Shown here: positions 38,151 through 44,042 of the stretch, in pieces
Layout of the letters: every line of letters starts with the position of its first letter
Position numbering within the stretch: the first letter of the stretch is position 1
Assembly: GCF_002252985.1 (NCBI RefSeq)
Contig: NZ_NHPJ01000138.1
Span: forward strand, 1 to 44,042
DNA: 44,042 nucleotides
Direction: 5' to 3'
From: Halorubrum halodurans
GTDB taxonomy: Archaea > Halobacteriota > Halobacteria > Halobacteriales > Haloferacaceae
Program-made: the position numbers and the translations under genes
The notes under the pieces: generated by a model
The model's database searches: none
Told to the model about the DNA's origin: nothing
Seen by the model: only the letters and a program-made list of their open reading frames with translations

Positions 38151-39275
38151 ATGGACTCACGGTCGGATCCCGTCGAACGGGAGGACGACGACGACCGCGA
38201 CCTCTACGACGTCGCCACGTGGGAGGAACGCACCTCCCTCGACGGGCTCGCGGTCGCGCTGTACTGGCTTCTCACGCGCTCGGCGAAGGCGCTCGTCGTC
38301 CTGTTGGCCGGGGTGATCCTCCTCAGCATCTTCGCGTCGTTCGGCGTGGGGCTGCTGTTCGATCCCGCCATCGCCCTGTTGCTGGCGCTGTCGACCGTCC
38401 CCGCGTTCGGGCTCGCGGCGTACGTGTACGTCTCCGACGTCACGACCGGCGAGCCCCTCTCGCTTCTGGTCGCGACGTTCCTGTTGTCCGTACTGACCGC
38501 GACGTTCGCGGCGGTGCTCAACGGCGCGGCCCGTCCGCTCTTCGACCCGCTCGGGTTCCTCGGAACCGTCCTCTTCTTCTTCGTCATCGTCGGTCCGATA
38601 GAGGAGACGGTGAAGCTGCTCGCGGTGCGGCTGTACGCGTACACCGACGAGCGGTTCGACGCCGTGATCGACGGCGCGGTGTACGGCGCGATCGCCGGGC
38701 TCGGCTTCGCCGTCATCGAGAACCTGCTGTACATCGCGCGGAGCGTCGACGTCGCGGAGCTCTCGCTCGGGCTCGCGACGCTCGGCGCGGGCGACGGGAT
38801 CGCCGCGCTGCGCGCGCTCGCCGGCCCCGGCCACGTCGTCTACTCCGCGTTCGCGGGCTACTACCTCGGACTCGCGAAGTTCAACCCCGAGAACCGCGGG
38901 CCCATCGTGATCAAGGGCCTCGTGATCGCGGCGACGATCCACGCGCTGTACAACACCCTCGTGGGACCGGCCACGGTGGTCCTCTCCTCCCTCTCCGGGC
39001 TGCCCCAGGTGCCCGCGCTGTTCGTCTTCGTCGTGCTCTTTCAGGGCTTCTTCGGCTACCTGCTGGTGCGGAAGCTCCGCCGGTACCGGGACGTGTTCCT
39101 CGCGACCCGCGGCGAGGGGGGAAGCGACGCGACCGCCGCGGGAACCGACGGGACGGCCGAGCGCGATCGGAGCGACGGAGCGGTCGAGCGCGATCGGAGC
39201 GAGGAGGCGGGCGACGCGCCGGGCGCCGGGACCGATCGGGAGGCGACTCCCGAGCGGGACGAGTTCGAGGGGTGA
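38151..39275 (+). CDS. PrsW-family intramembrane metalloprotease
   Basis: 374 aa. About eight hydrophobic helices hold the PrsW motifs: PIEETVK (paired Glu), GLGFAVIENLLY, GPGHVVYSAFAGYYLGLAKF and the final HALYN. PrsW in Bacillus cleaves an anti-sigma factor; archaeal substrates are unknown. The N-terminus is acidic (EREDDDDRDLYDVATW) and the C-terminal ~65 residues are a disordered charged tail. The start ATG at 38151 has TATA-like ATTAAG at about 38122-38127, so the transcript is probably leaderless. It converges with the glucokinase gene. Confidence 0.93.
   Translation: MDSRSDPVEREDDDDRDLYDVATWEERTSLDGLAVALYWLLTRSAKALVVLLAGVILLSIFASFGVGLLFDPAIALLLALSTVPAFGLAAYVYVSDVTTGEPLSLLVATFLLSVLTATFAAVLNGAARPLFDPLGFLGTVLFFFVIVGPIEETVKLLAVRLYAYTDERFDAVIDGAVYGAIAGLGFAVIENLLYIARSVDVAELSLGLATLGAGDGIAALRALAGPGHVVYSAFAGYYLGLAKFNPENRGPIVIKGLVIAATIHALYNTLVGPATVVLSSLSGLPQVPALFVFVVLFQGFFGYLLVRKLRRYRDVFLATRGEGGSDATAAGTDGTAERDRSDGAVERDRSEEAGDAPGAGTDREATPERDEFEG
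39159..39202 (+). repeat. 17-base direct repeat in the PrsW gene tail
   Basis: GAGCGCGATCGGAGCGA occurs exactly at 39159-39175 and 39186-39202, spaced 27 bases, so it preserves the frame and encodes ERDRS twice in the disordered tail. Confidence 0.6.
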
Positions 39276-39296
39276 GTCGGTCGAACGGCGACCCGG

Positions 39297-40277
39297 CTAC
39301 GGCGGCGACTCGACCCGCGAGCGGTCGCCGGTCCCGCCGGTGAGCGCGCTCGCGAGCGCGCCCTTGACGACGACCTCGTCGCCGAGGTCGGTGAGCCGGA
39401 TCTCCGGGACGTTAATGAACACCATCTCCGCGAGCTTCTCGCGGACCGGGTCGAGGACGCGCTCGGGGTTGTTGAGCGCGACCGCGCCGCCGACGCTCAC
39501 GACGAGCGGCGCGTACGCGTGGATCACGTTCGCGATCCCCATGGCGTTCCAGTGGGCGAGCTGGTCTATCACGTGGTCGGCGAAGGTGTCCGAGCCGGCC
39601 GCCTCGAAGACGTCGACCGCGGAGAAGTCGGGGTCCTCGATCGGGAGCGCGGTGTCGATGGGGTCCTCCTCGTGGAGCTCGCGGGCGTACTTCGGGATGT
39701 TGTTGCCGGAGCAGTACCCCTCCCAGTGGCCGTCGAGGCCGCACCCGCAGGTCATGAACCCGTGCGGGTCGACGGTCATGTGGCCGACCTCGCCGGCGTT
39801 GCCGTCCCAGCCGGAGAGCACGTTGCCGTCGACGGCGACGCCCGCGCCGATCCCCGAGGAGACGGTGAGATACACCATGTCGTCGGGGTTGCGTTCGGAG
39901 TGGAACCGCTCGCCGATCACGCCCGCGTTGGTGTCGTTGTGGAGGTGGACCTCCTCGGTGTCGAGCAGCCGCGAGACCGGGCCGACGAGCGGGATCCGCT
40001 CGACGGTGTCCGGGAGGTTCGCCGGGTTCAACACGACGCCGGCCGCGAGGTCGAGGGGACCGATGGAGCCGATCCCGGCGGCGGCGACGGCGTTCGGCTC
40101 GACGCCGGCCTCCGCGCACGCGTTTCGGACGACGCTCAACACCGCCTCCGTGACGGCGATGCCGGTCGGGCCGCGGGGAGTCCCGCGCGCGTCGGAGCCG
40201 AGCACGGTCGCCGTCCCGTCGCCGACGACCGCACGGACGTTCGTCGCGCCGAGGTCGACGCCCACGTAGTAAGCCAT
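39297..40277 (-). CDS. glkA: ROK-family glucokinase
   Basis: 326 aa from the ATG at 40277. It phosphorylates glucose with ATP. The ATP-binding phosphate-1 motif is VGVDLGATNVRAVVGD; the catalytic Asp115 is in LHNDTNAG; GEVGHMTVDP holds Glu163 and His166 of the ROK sugar/zinc site. The cysteine motif reads CGCGLDGHWEGYC, with His replacing the third Cys of the usual CxCGxxGCxE. The C-terminal VVSVGGAVALN is the adenosine-binding loop. TATA-like GATTAAG (minus strand, about 40303-40309) is 26-32 bases upstream. Haloarchaea mostly use the semi-phosphorylative Entner-Doudoroff route, so its role may be glucose 6-phosphate supply for other pathways. Confidence 0.9.
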   Translation of the reverse strand: MAYYVGVDLGATNVRAVVGDGTATVLGSDARGTPRGPTGIAVTEAVLSVVRNACAEAGVEPNAVAAAGIGSIGPLDLAAGVVLNPANLPDTVERIPLVGPVSRLLDTEEVHLHNDTNAGVIGERFHSERNPDDMVYLTVSSGIGAGVAVDGNVLSGWDGNAGEVGHMTVDPHGFMTCGCGLDGHWEGYCSGNNIPKYARELHEEDPIDTALPIEDPDFSAVDVFEAAGSDTFADHVIDQLAHWNAMGIANVIHAYAPLVVSVGGAVALNNPERVLDPVREKLAEMVFINVPEIRLTDLGDEVVVKGALASALTGGTGDRSRVESPP

Positions 40278-40388
40278 CGGCGGAAAGAGTGCCCCGTTAC
40301 CACTTAATCGGGACGGTTCCGTCGGGTGTCGCGTCGGTCACGGATGCACCGCGGGACGCGAGGCGAAACGGGAGTCTCCGACCGGGTC

Positions 40389-40871
40389 TCAGGGCGCGAC
40401 GCGGCGTTTCGCCTCGACCGGCTCCTCGCGAACGAACGTCACGGGACACGGCGCCGAGAGGATCACCTCCTGGGCGACGCTGCCGAAGACCGCCTTGCCG
40501 GTCGGCGAGCGGTGTCGGCCGCCGACGACGACCCGGTCCGCGTCGATCGCCTCGGCCAGCGCGACGATCTCGCCGGCGTGGTCGCCGACCGCCCCGCGGA
40601 CCGAGTGGTCGACGCCCGCCGCCGAGAGCGCCTTCGAGATCGCTCGGGTCGTCGTGTGTCGCTCCGCCACGGCGTCGGGGGTCGATCCCTCGCTCCCGGC
40701 GTCGACGCCGAGGTTCGACCGGACCTCGTCGAACTCGTCGTCGTCGAACACGTGCGCGAGGACGACCGTGGCCCCGGTGGGCTTCGCGACGCTCGTCGCC
40801 TCCGCGGCGAGCCGCTCGGTTCGCTTCTCGTCCTCGCTTCCGACCGCCAACAGGATCGTTTCGATGCTCAT
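40389..40871 (-). CDS. Universal stress protein (UspA family)
   Basis: 160 aa from the ATG at 40871. Single Usp domain: an N-terminal strand (TILLAVGSEDEKRTERLAAEA), VVLAHVFDDDEFDEV, ADRVVVGGRHRSP and TGKAVFGSVAQEVILSAPCPVTFV. The G-x2-G-x9-G(S) nucleotide-binding pattern is preserved (GGRHRSPTGKAVFGS), so ATP binding is likely. An Asp/Ser/Ala insertion near residues 57-67 is a halophilic loop. The ATG is immediately preceded by GGGAGGT, too close to be a normal SD site. TATA-like GTTTAAG is about 25-30 bases upstream. Confidence 0.92.
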   Translation of the reverse strand: MSIETILLAVGSEDEKRTERLAAEATSVAKPTGATVVLAHVFDDDEFDEVRSNLGVDAGSEGSTPDAVAERHTTTRAISKALSAAGVDHSVRGAVGDHAGEIVALAEAIDADRVVVGGRHRSPTGKAVFGSVAQEVILSAPCPVTFVREEPVEAKRRVAP

Positions 40872-40892
40872 ACCTCCCGTTGGCGCCGCGAG

Positions 40893-40940
40893 CGCTTAAA
40901 CTTGCTGATTTTTAACTCAATACTGAATTAATATTCGTGA
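40893..40940. promoter_or_regulatory. AT-rich promoter/operator region of the universal stress gene
   Basis: A 48-base block far richer in A+T than its surroundings contains the USP TATA-like element (about 40894-40901) and, further upstream, GAAT-TAAT-ATTC (about 40924-40935), a short dyad that could bind a regulator. No plus-strand gene with haloarchaeal composition follows, so the block most likely serves only the minus-strand gene. The rest of the gap (40941-41076) shows nothing. Confidence 0.4.
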
Positions 40941-41076
40941 CACGGGCGGGACGATGCGGCGGCCGTGATGACGGACCGGGAACACCGGGTCGGGACCACG
41001 ACCGTGTGGCGGCCGCATCGCTGGAGAACGGACGACCGACGGCACGAACGAGAAGGGAGGGCGGCAGTCGACCTCG

Positions 41077-41460
41077 TCAGTAGTCGGGGGCGTCGTCCTC
41101 GACCTCGCGTTTCAGCGAGTCGCGCCGGGACTTGGCGTCACGGCCGGTGGCCTCGAGCAGGAAGGCGTTCTTCGCGTCGACCGCGTCGGCGGCGGCGTCG
41201 GCGTTCCCCTCGGCGATGACCTCCTCGGCCGGCCGCTCCTCGAAGTGGACCGCGAGCTTGTCCTTCTTGCCGCTGTACTCGGCCGCGCCGGCGACGATCC
41301 GCTCGAAGACGGGGTTGTCGGGGTTCTCGACCACGTAGAGCTCGTGGCCGTCGTACTCCTCGGTGCCCGTGACCTCGCCGAAGTACTCCTCGATGGAGCC
41401 TTCGAGGTCCGGCATGCGCTCGTCGAGATGCTCGCCGCGGCGCATCTTGTACTGCTTCAT
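41077..41460 (-). CDS. DUF5611-type conserved haloarchaeal protein
   Basis: 127 aa from the ATG at 41460; a GTG 14 codons upstream is a less likely start, as the family begins MKxYKMRRGE. Segments LEGSIEEYFGEVTGTEEYDG, VFERIVAGAAEYSGKKDK, HFEERPAEEVIAEGNADAA and the C-terminal helix LLEATGRDAKSRRDSLKRE are highly typical of a family I remember as DUF5611. It is soluble and mixed alpha/beta, with no catalytic signature. The function is unknown. Confidence 0.85.
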   Translation of the reverse strand: MKQYKMRRGEHLDERMPDLEGSIEEYFGEVTGTEEYDGHELYVVENPDNPVFERIVAGAAEYSGKKDKLAVHFEERPAEEVIAEGNADAAADAVDAKNAFLLEATGRDAKSRRDSLKREVEDDAPDY

Positions 41461-41586
41461 GCTGCGACCGTTCGACAGGGTCGCGTAAACCAGTTTCGTC
41501 ACGGAGGATCGGCCCCGAACGGCGGGTACGAGGTCCGAGACGGCCCGGACGACGAGCGCGAACCCGGAGCGCGTTCGGCCGGTCGG

Positions 41587-42810
41587 CTACCGCGACCGCT
41601 CCGCGACGTAGCCGCGTTTACACTCGGGACAGATGTCGCCCGCCCGCATCGAACTCCCGGCCGACTCGACGGTCATCCCACACTCGGGACAGTAGTACTC
41701 GGTCGGGACGCCGCCCGCGTCCGCGGTCTCCAGCTCGGGGCTCTCCTCGCGCGTGATCCCGGAGCCGGGAGCACCCTCCTCCGCGTCGGCGGTCGCGCCG
41801 GCGTGTCCGTCGCCGCCCGCCGCGCCCCCCGCGGACGCCGACGATCGGTTCGTCGGCTCGACGTACTCCGTGTCCGCGGACGTCGCGGTCGAATCGGCGG
41901 CCTCGGGCGTCAGGCCGCCGAACTCGACTCCACTGTCGCCGTCCCCGCCGACCTCGGCGTCGAAGCCCTCGTCCTCGCCCCGCTGTTCGGGCCAGGGCGT
42001 CGCCTCGAACGTTCCGTCGTCGTCGTCCGGCTCGACCTCCGGCCACTCGCCGCGGTCGCGGTCGCCCGCGGCGCCCCCGGCGTCCGCGCCGCCCGCGTCG
42101 AGGATCACGCCGTCGTCGTCCGCGCCGTCGCCGGTGCCGTCGGAACCGGAGGCGTCGGCCGCGTCGGCGGCCCCGTCGTCACCGTCCGTACCCGAGCGAG
42201 CGGCCGGATCCGGCCGCGTCGGATCGCCGTCGGACCCGACGGCGTCCGGCGCGTCGTCGACCGCGTCGCCGGCCGGCCCGTCGTCGATCAGCTCCGCTCC
42301 CTCGTCGTCGGCCGCGACCGCGGGGTCGCCGGCGGAGGCGTCGTCCGACCCGAGGTCTCCCGGCTCGTCGTCGACCGTCGGCCCGTCCTCGACGGGACCG
42401 GCCTCGAGGATCTCCGCGTCGTCGCCGGCGGGGTCCGCCGCGCCGACGTCGGCGGCCCCGCGGTCGCGCTCGACGTCGTCGCTCCGGACCGCTCCGGCAG
42501 CGCCGGGGGACGGGTCCGCGGCCGCGTCGGATCCGTCGGGCTCGTCCGCCGCCCCGGTCGATCGGGGGGTCTCCGTCGCTCCGGCCGGTTCGGTGCCCCC
42601 GGTCGCCGATCCCTCGGCGGTCGCCGCCTGGTCGGCGAGCTGTTCCATCGTCGTGACCTCGGTGTTCTCGCTGACGACCTGCGTCTCGCCGCAGCGAGCG
42701 CAGGTCTTCACCTCCCTGACGGTCGTGACGACTTCCTCGCCGTCCTCCTCGCGCTCGCGCTCTAGTTCGGGCTCCGAGAAGTCGTGCCCGAGCAGACACC
42801 TGAGTCCCAT
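41587..42810 (-). CDS. Protein with zinc ribbons at both ends and a long acidic linker (DUF7093-type)
   Basis: 407 aa from the ATG at 42810. The N-terminal ~55 residues (MGLRCLLGHDFSEPELERER ... KTCARCGETQVV) form a Cys/His ribbon. The C-terminal ~45 residues hold a second, complete ribbon (YYCPECGMTVES ... GDICPECKRGYVAE). Between them lie about 300 residues of low-complexity Asp/Ala/Gly/Glu-rich sequence with no predicted fold. The N-terminal domain matches a haloarchaeal family I recall as DUF7093. The extreme acidity fits a disordered spacer in high salt. A role in nucleic-acid or complex assembly is only a guess. A T-rich TATA-like box (about 42833-42841) is at leaderless distance. Confidence 0.8.
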   Translation of the reverse strand: MGLRCLLGHDFSEPELEREREEDGEEVVTTVREVKTCARCGETQVVSENTEVTTMEQLADQAATAEGSATGGTEPAGATETPRSTGAADEPDGSDAAADPSPGAAGAVRSDDVERDRGAADVGAADPAGDDAEILEAGPVEDGPTVDDEPGDLGSDDASAGDPAVAADDEGAELIDDGPAGDAVDDAPDAVGSDGDPTRPDPAARSGTDGDDGAADAADASGSDGTGDGADDDGVILDAGGADAGGAAGDRDRGEWPEVEPDDDDGTFEATPWPEQRGEDEGFDAEVGGDGDSGVEFGGLTPEAADSTATSADTEYVEPTNRSSASAGGAAGGDGHAGATADAEEGAPGSGITREESPELETADAGGVPTEYYCPECGMTVESAGSSMRAGDICPECKRGYVAERSR

Positions 42811-42962
42811 TACTCCACCCTGCGGCGTCGAGGGTAAAAAACGCCCCGTCGGCGTCGGACGCCCGGCACACGCGGACATGCGGGAGGAGGCGGCCCGGCC
42901 GGCGCGGGATCCGAGGGCACACCAGACTCTTTGAGGCCTCGACGCGTACGGGTCCACGCACC

Positions 42963-43277
42963 ATGCCGACCGTGTACTACCAGGGCGAGGAGATCGAGTG
43001 TGAGGAGGGCGCCGTCTTGCGCGACGTGTTGAAGGAGGCGGGTCTGTCGGTGTACAACGGCAGATCGGCGCAGTTCAACTGTCGTGGAGCCGGCTCGTGT
43101 GGAACCTGCGCGGTCAAGGTCGACGGCGAGGTCAGCGAGCCGGACCGCAAGGAGAAGGCCCGGCTCTGGTTACCCCCCCACCACCCCAACCACGACGTCC
43201 GGCTCGCGTGCCAGACCCGCGTCGAGGGCGACGTGGAGGTGACGAAGGGCCGCGGGCTCTGGGGCCAACACGTCTAG
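42963..43277 (+). CDS. Soluble [2Fe-2S] ferredoxin
   Basis: 104 aa. Plant/cyanobacterial-type ferredoxin fold with cluster ligands Cys40, Cys46, Cys49 (NCRGAGSCGTCAV; note the C-x5-C-x2-C spacing and not C-x4-C-x2-C) and Cys83 (RLACQTRV). It lacks the large acidic N-terminal insertion of the main haloarchaeal ferredoxin. The spacing and short length suggest a dedicated electron carrier, perhaps for an oxygenase or desaturase; the partner is unknown. It starts at ATG 42963 and converges with the cold shock gene. Confidence 0.92.
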   Translation: MPTVYYQGEEIECEEGAVLRDVLKEAGLSVYNGRSAQFNCRGAGSCGTCAVKVDGEVSEPDRKEKARLWLPPHHPNHDVRLACQTRVEGDVEVTKGRGLWGQHV

Positions 43278-43421
43278 CGACGACGAGCGGTTCCGTCGCC
43301 GCCGCTACGCGGTCGATAACAGCCCGCGACGGACGTGAGTCCGCACCGCGGGAACAAAACTCGTTTTCGCGTGTCGGAGCCGTGTTCGGCGTCAGCCGGA
43401 CGACCCGCCTCGGTAGCCGGT

Positions 43422-43616
43422 TTACTGCCGAACGACGTTCGTCGCGCGGGGACCCTTGGGGGAGGACTCGATGTCGAACTCGAGCTCCTGACCCTCCTCG
43501 AGGTCCGGACCGCCAACGTCCTCCATGTGGAAGAACACGTCGTCGTCCTCGTCCTCAGTCGAAATGAAACCGTAGCCGCCAGTGTCGTTGAAGAAATCAA
43601 CCTTTCCTGTCGCCAT
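43422..43616 (-). CDS. cspA: Cold shock protein (CspA family)
   Basis: 64 aa from the ATG at 43616. A single cold-shock domain with RNA-binding motifs GKVDFFNDTGGYGFIS (RNP1 region) and DVFFHM (RNP2), ending FDIESSPKGPRATNVVRQ. Such proteins bind single-stranded nucleic acid and melt RNA structure. Haloarchaea keep several acidic copies like this one. TATA-like CTTATG (minus strand, about 43645-43650) is roughly 30 bases upstream, and an inverted repeat lies behind it. The next 144 bases downstream, to the ferredoxin stop, carry no gene. Confidence 0.97.
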   Translation of the reverse strand: MATGKVDFFNDTGGYGFISTEDEDDDVFFHMEDVGGPDLEEGQELEFDIESSPKGPRATNVVRQ

Positions 43617-43661
43617 TGCGTTTGAACACACGCCGGTCGAGGGCATAAGACTTGTGAGTGT

Positions 43662-43678
43662 ACAGTTAACACGACTGT
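43662..43678. promoter_or_regulatory. Inverted repeat upstream of the cold shock gene
   Basis: ACAGT (43662-43666) and ACTGT (43674-43678) flank a 7-base spacer, just upstream of the cspA TATA-like element. Its position suits an activator or repressor site, though short dyads arise by chance. Confidence 0.3.
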
Positions 43679-43829
43679 CACTCGACGATCGTTGTCGGGG
43701 ATCGGCAGAAAATCGACAGCCGATGACCGTCCGTGCGGTTTCGTCGGATCGAACCGACTGACCCGTCGGTTCCGGCCGGGCGCCGGTCCGACGGGGACGT
43801 TTATGTCCGGGCGCGATCGATCCGGCGAC

Positions 43830-44042
43830 GTGTTCGACGTCCTTCGCGAGAACGGCCCGGCGTTCCTCGTCCCGGCCGCCTGGATCGTCGTCGCGGGTAC
43901 GGTCCTCGGGGCGATCGCCGAGCACGCGCTGTTCGTCGCCCACGTCGTCATGAGCGTCCTGCTCGTCGCGTTCCTCGTCGGTTCGTGGACCGAGATGGGA
44001 TCGGGCAGCCTCCGCGTCTGGCGGCTCGTCATCCTCGCGGGC
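43830..44042 (+). CDS. Membrane protein, truncated by the window end
   Basis: At least 71 residues, open to the last base. From a GTG at 43830 the protein begins VFDVLRENGPAFLVPAAWIV, giving two hydrophobic helices so far (AAWIVVAGTVLGAIAEHALF and HVVMSVLLVAFLVGSW) with a polar turn. A frame start at ATG 43803 is possible, but it lies within the TATA-like GTTTATG (43799-43805), which is at leaderless distance from the GTG. The family cannot be named from this fragment. Confidence 0.6.
   Translation, partial: MFDVLRENGPAFLVPAAWIVVAGTVLGAIAEHALFVAHVVMSVLLVAFLVGSWTEMGSGSLRVWRLVILAG

Noticed and set aside
36407..38152. N-terminal extension of FAU-1 to 38152
   Set aside because: The added 78 residues are basic and unrelated, and the family starts at VNVRIRGIY; the region also contains the promoter of the divergent PrsW gene.
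40965..41219. Plus-strand 84-codon frame after the AT-rich block
   Set aside because: It overlaps the conserved DUF5611-type gene antisense and becomes pure Arg-rich shadow sequence after 35 codons.
1..44042. tRNA, 16S/23S rRNA genes, CRISPR arrays, replication origin
   Set aside because: Reading the gaps on both strands, I saw no T-loop-like GGTTCRAATCC context, no rRNA consensus, no regularly spaced repeats, and no orc/cdc6 gene or ORB-like repeats.

Overview
The window reads as chromosomal DNA of a high-GC halophilic archaeon (class Halobacteria; the style and the gene families fit a Halorubrum-like genome, but genus is an inference). The signs are strong GC bias at third codon positions, very acidic predicted proteins, TATA-like boxes about 25-30 bases ahead of start codons (leaderless transcripts), Tat and PGF-CTERM-type export signals, and many haloarchaea-specific small zinc-ribbon and membrane proteins. 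No tRNA, 16S/23S rRNA, CRISPR array or intact transposase was found. It looks like core chromosome, not an accessory island.

Layout. 1-5.4 kb (minus): a DUF7123-type small protein, MoaE fused to a degenerate MobB-like domain, 3-hydroxyacyl-CoA dehydrogenase, a 7TM-PAS histidine kinase and a UbiA prenyltransferase with a clear terminator. 5.6-7.3 kb (plus): class I fructose-bisphosphate aldolase and fructose-1,6-bisphosphatase overlapping by one base, with an operator-like inverted repeat at the promoter. 7.4-7.7 kb: a non-coding structured element with near-perfect inverted ends and two perfect internal hairpins. 7.7-13.4 kb (minus): small membrane protein, Azf-like sugar dehydrogenase, DUF4203-like membrane protein, zinc-ribbon membrane protein, MFS transporter and a receiver-PAS-LOV histidine kinase. 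13.6-17.4 kb (plus): DNA polymerase IV, membrane protein, NUDIX hydrolase, CPBP protease. 17.4-20.1 kb: the late steps of the alternative (siroheme-dependent) heme pathway, AhbC with an overlapping small partner gene, divergent from an AhbD-like radical SAM enzyme. 20.2-25.1 kb: RNase P RNA, an AMMECR1 protein, and NAD salvage (nicotinate phosphoribosyltransferase and nicotinamidase) flanking a surface-anchored zincin. 25.2-29.1 kb (plus): a Tat-exported SecD-P1-like protein, a small zinc finger, phytoene synthase with a downstream membrane protein and a broken small gene, and histidinol dehydrogenase. 29.2-34.1 kb: zinc-site membrane protein, MscS channel, AbrB-PhoU regulator with a long leader hairpin, A-type Fe-S carrier, two small conserved proteins, dodecin. 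34.2-44.0 kb: PUA RNA-binding protein, membrane-tethered ferredoxin, NifU-domain protein, FAU-1 RNA-binding protein, PrsW protease, ROK glucokinase, universal stress protein, DUF5611 protein, a two-zinc-ribbon acidic protein, soluble ferredoxin, cold shock protein and a membrane gene cut by the window end.

Themes. Sugar metabolism (aldolase/FBPase, Azf-like dehydrogenase, glucokinase), Fe-S and redox chemistry (A-type carrier, NifU domain, two plant-type ferredoxins, two radical SAM enzymes) and sensing (two histidine kinases, one probably a blue-light receptor) are spread over separate transcription units. The observations I would check first are the phoU leader hairpin, the LOV kinase, the partner protein in the Ahb locus, the structured repeat at 7.4-7.7 kb and the inverted repeat at the aldolase promoter.
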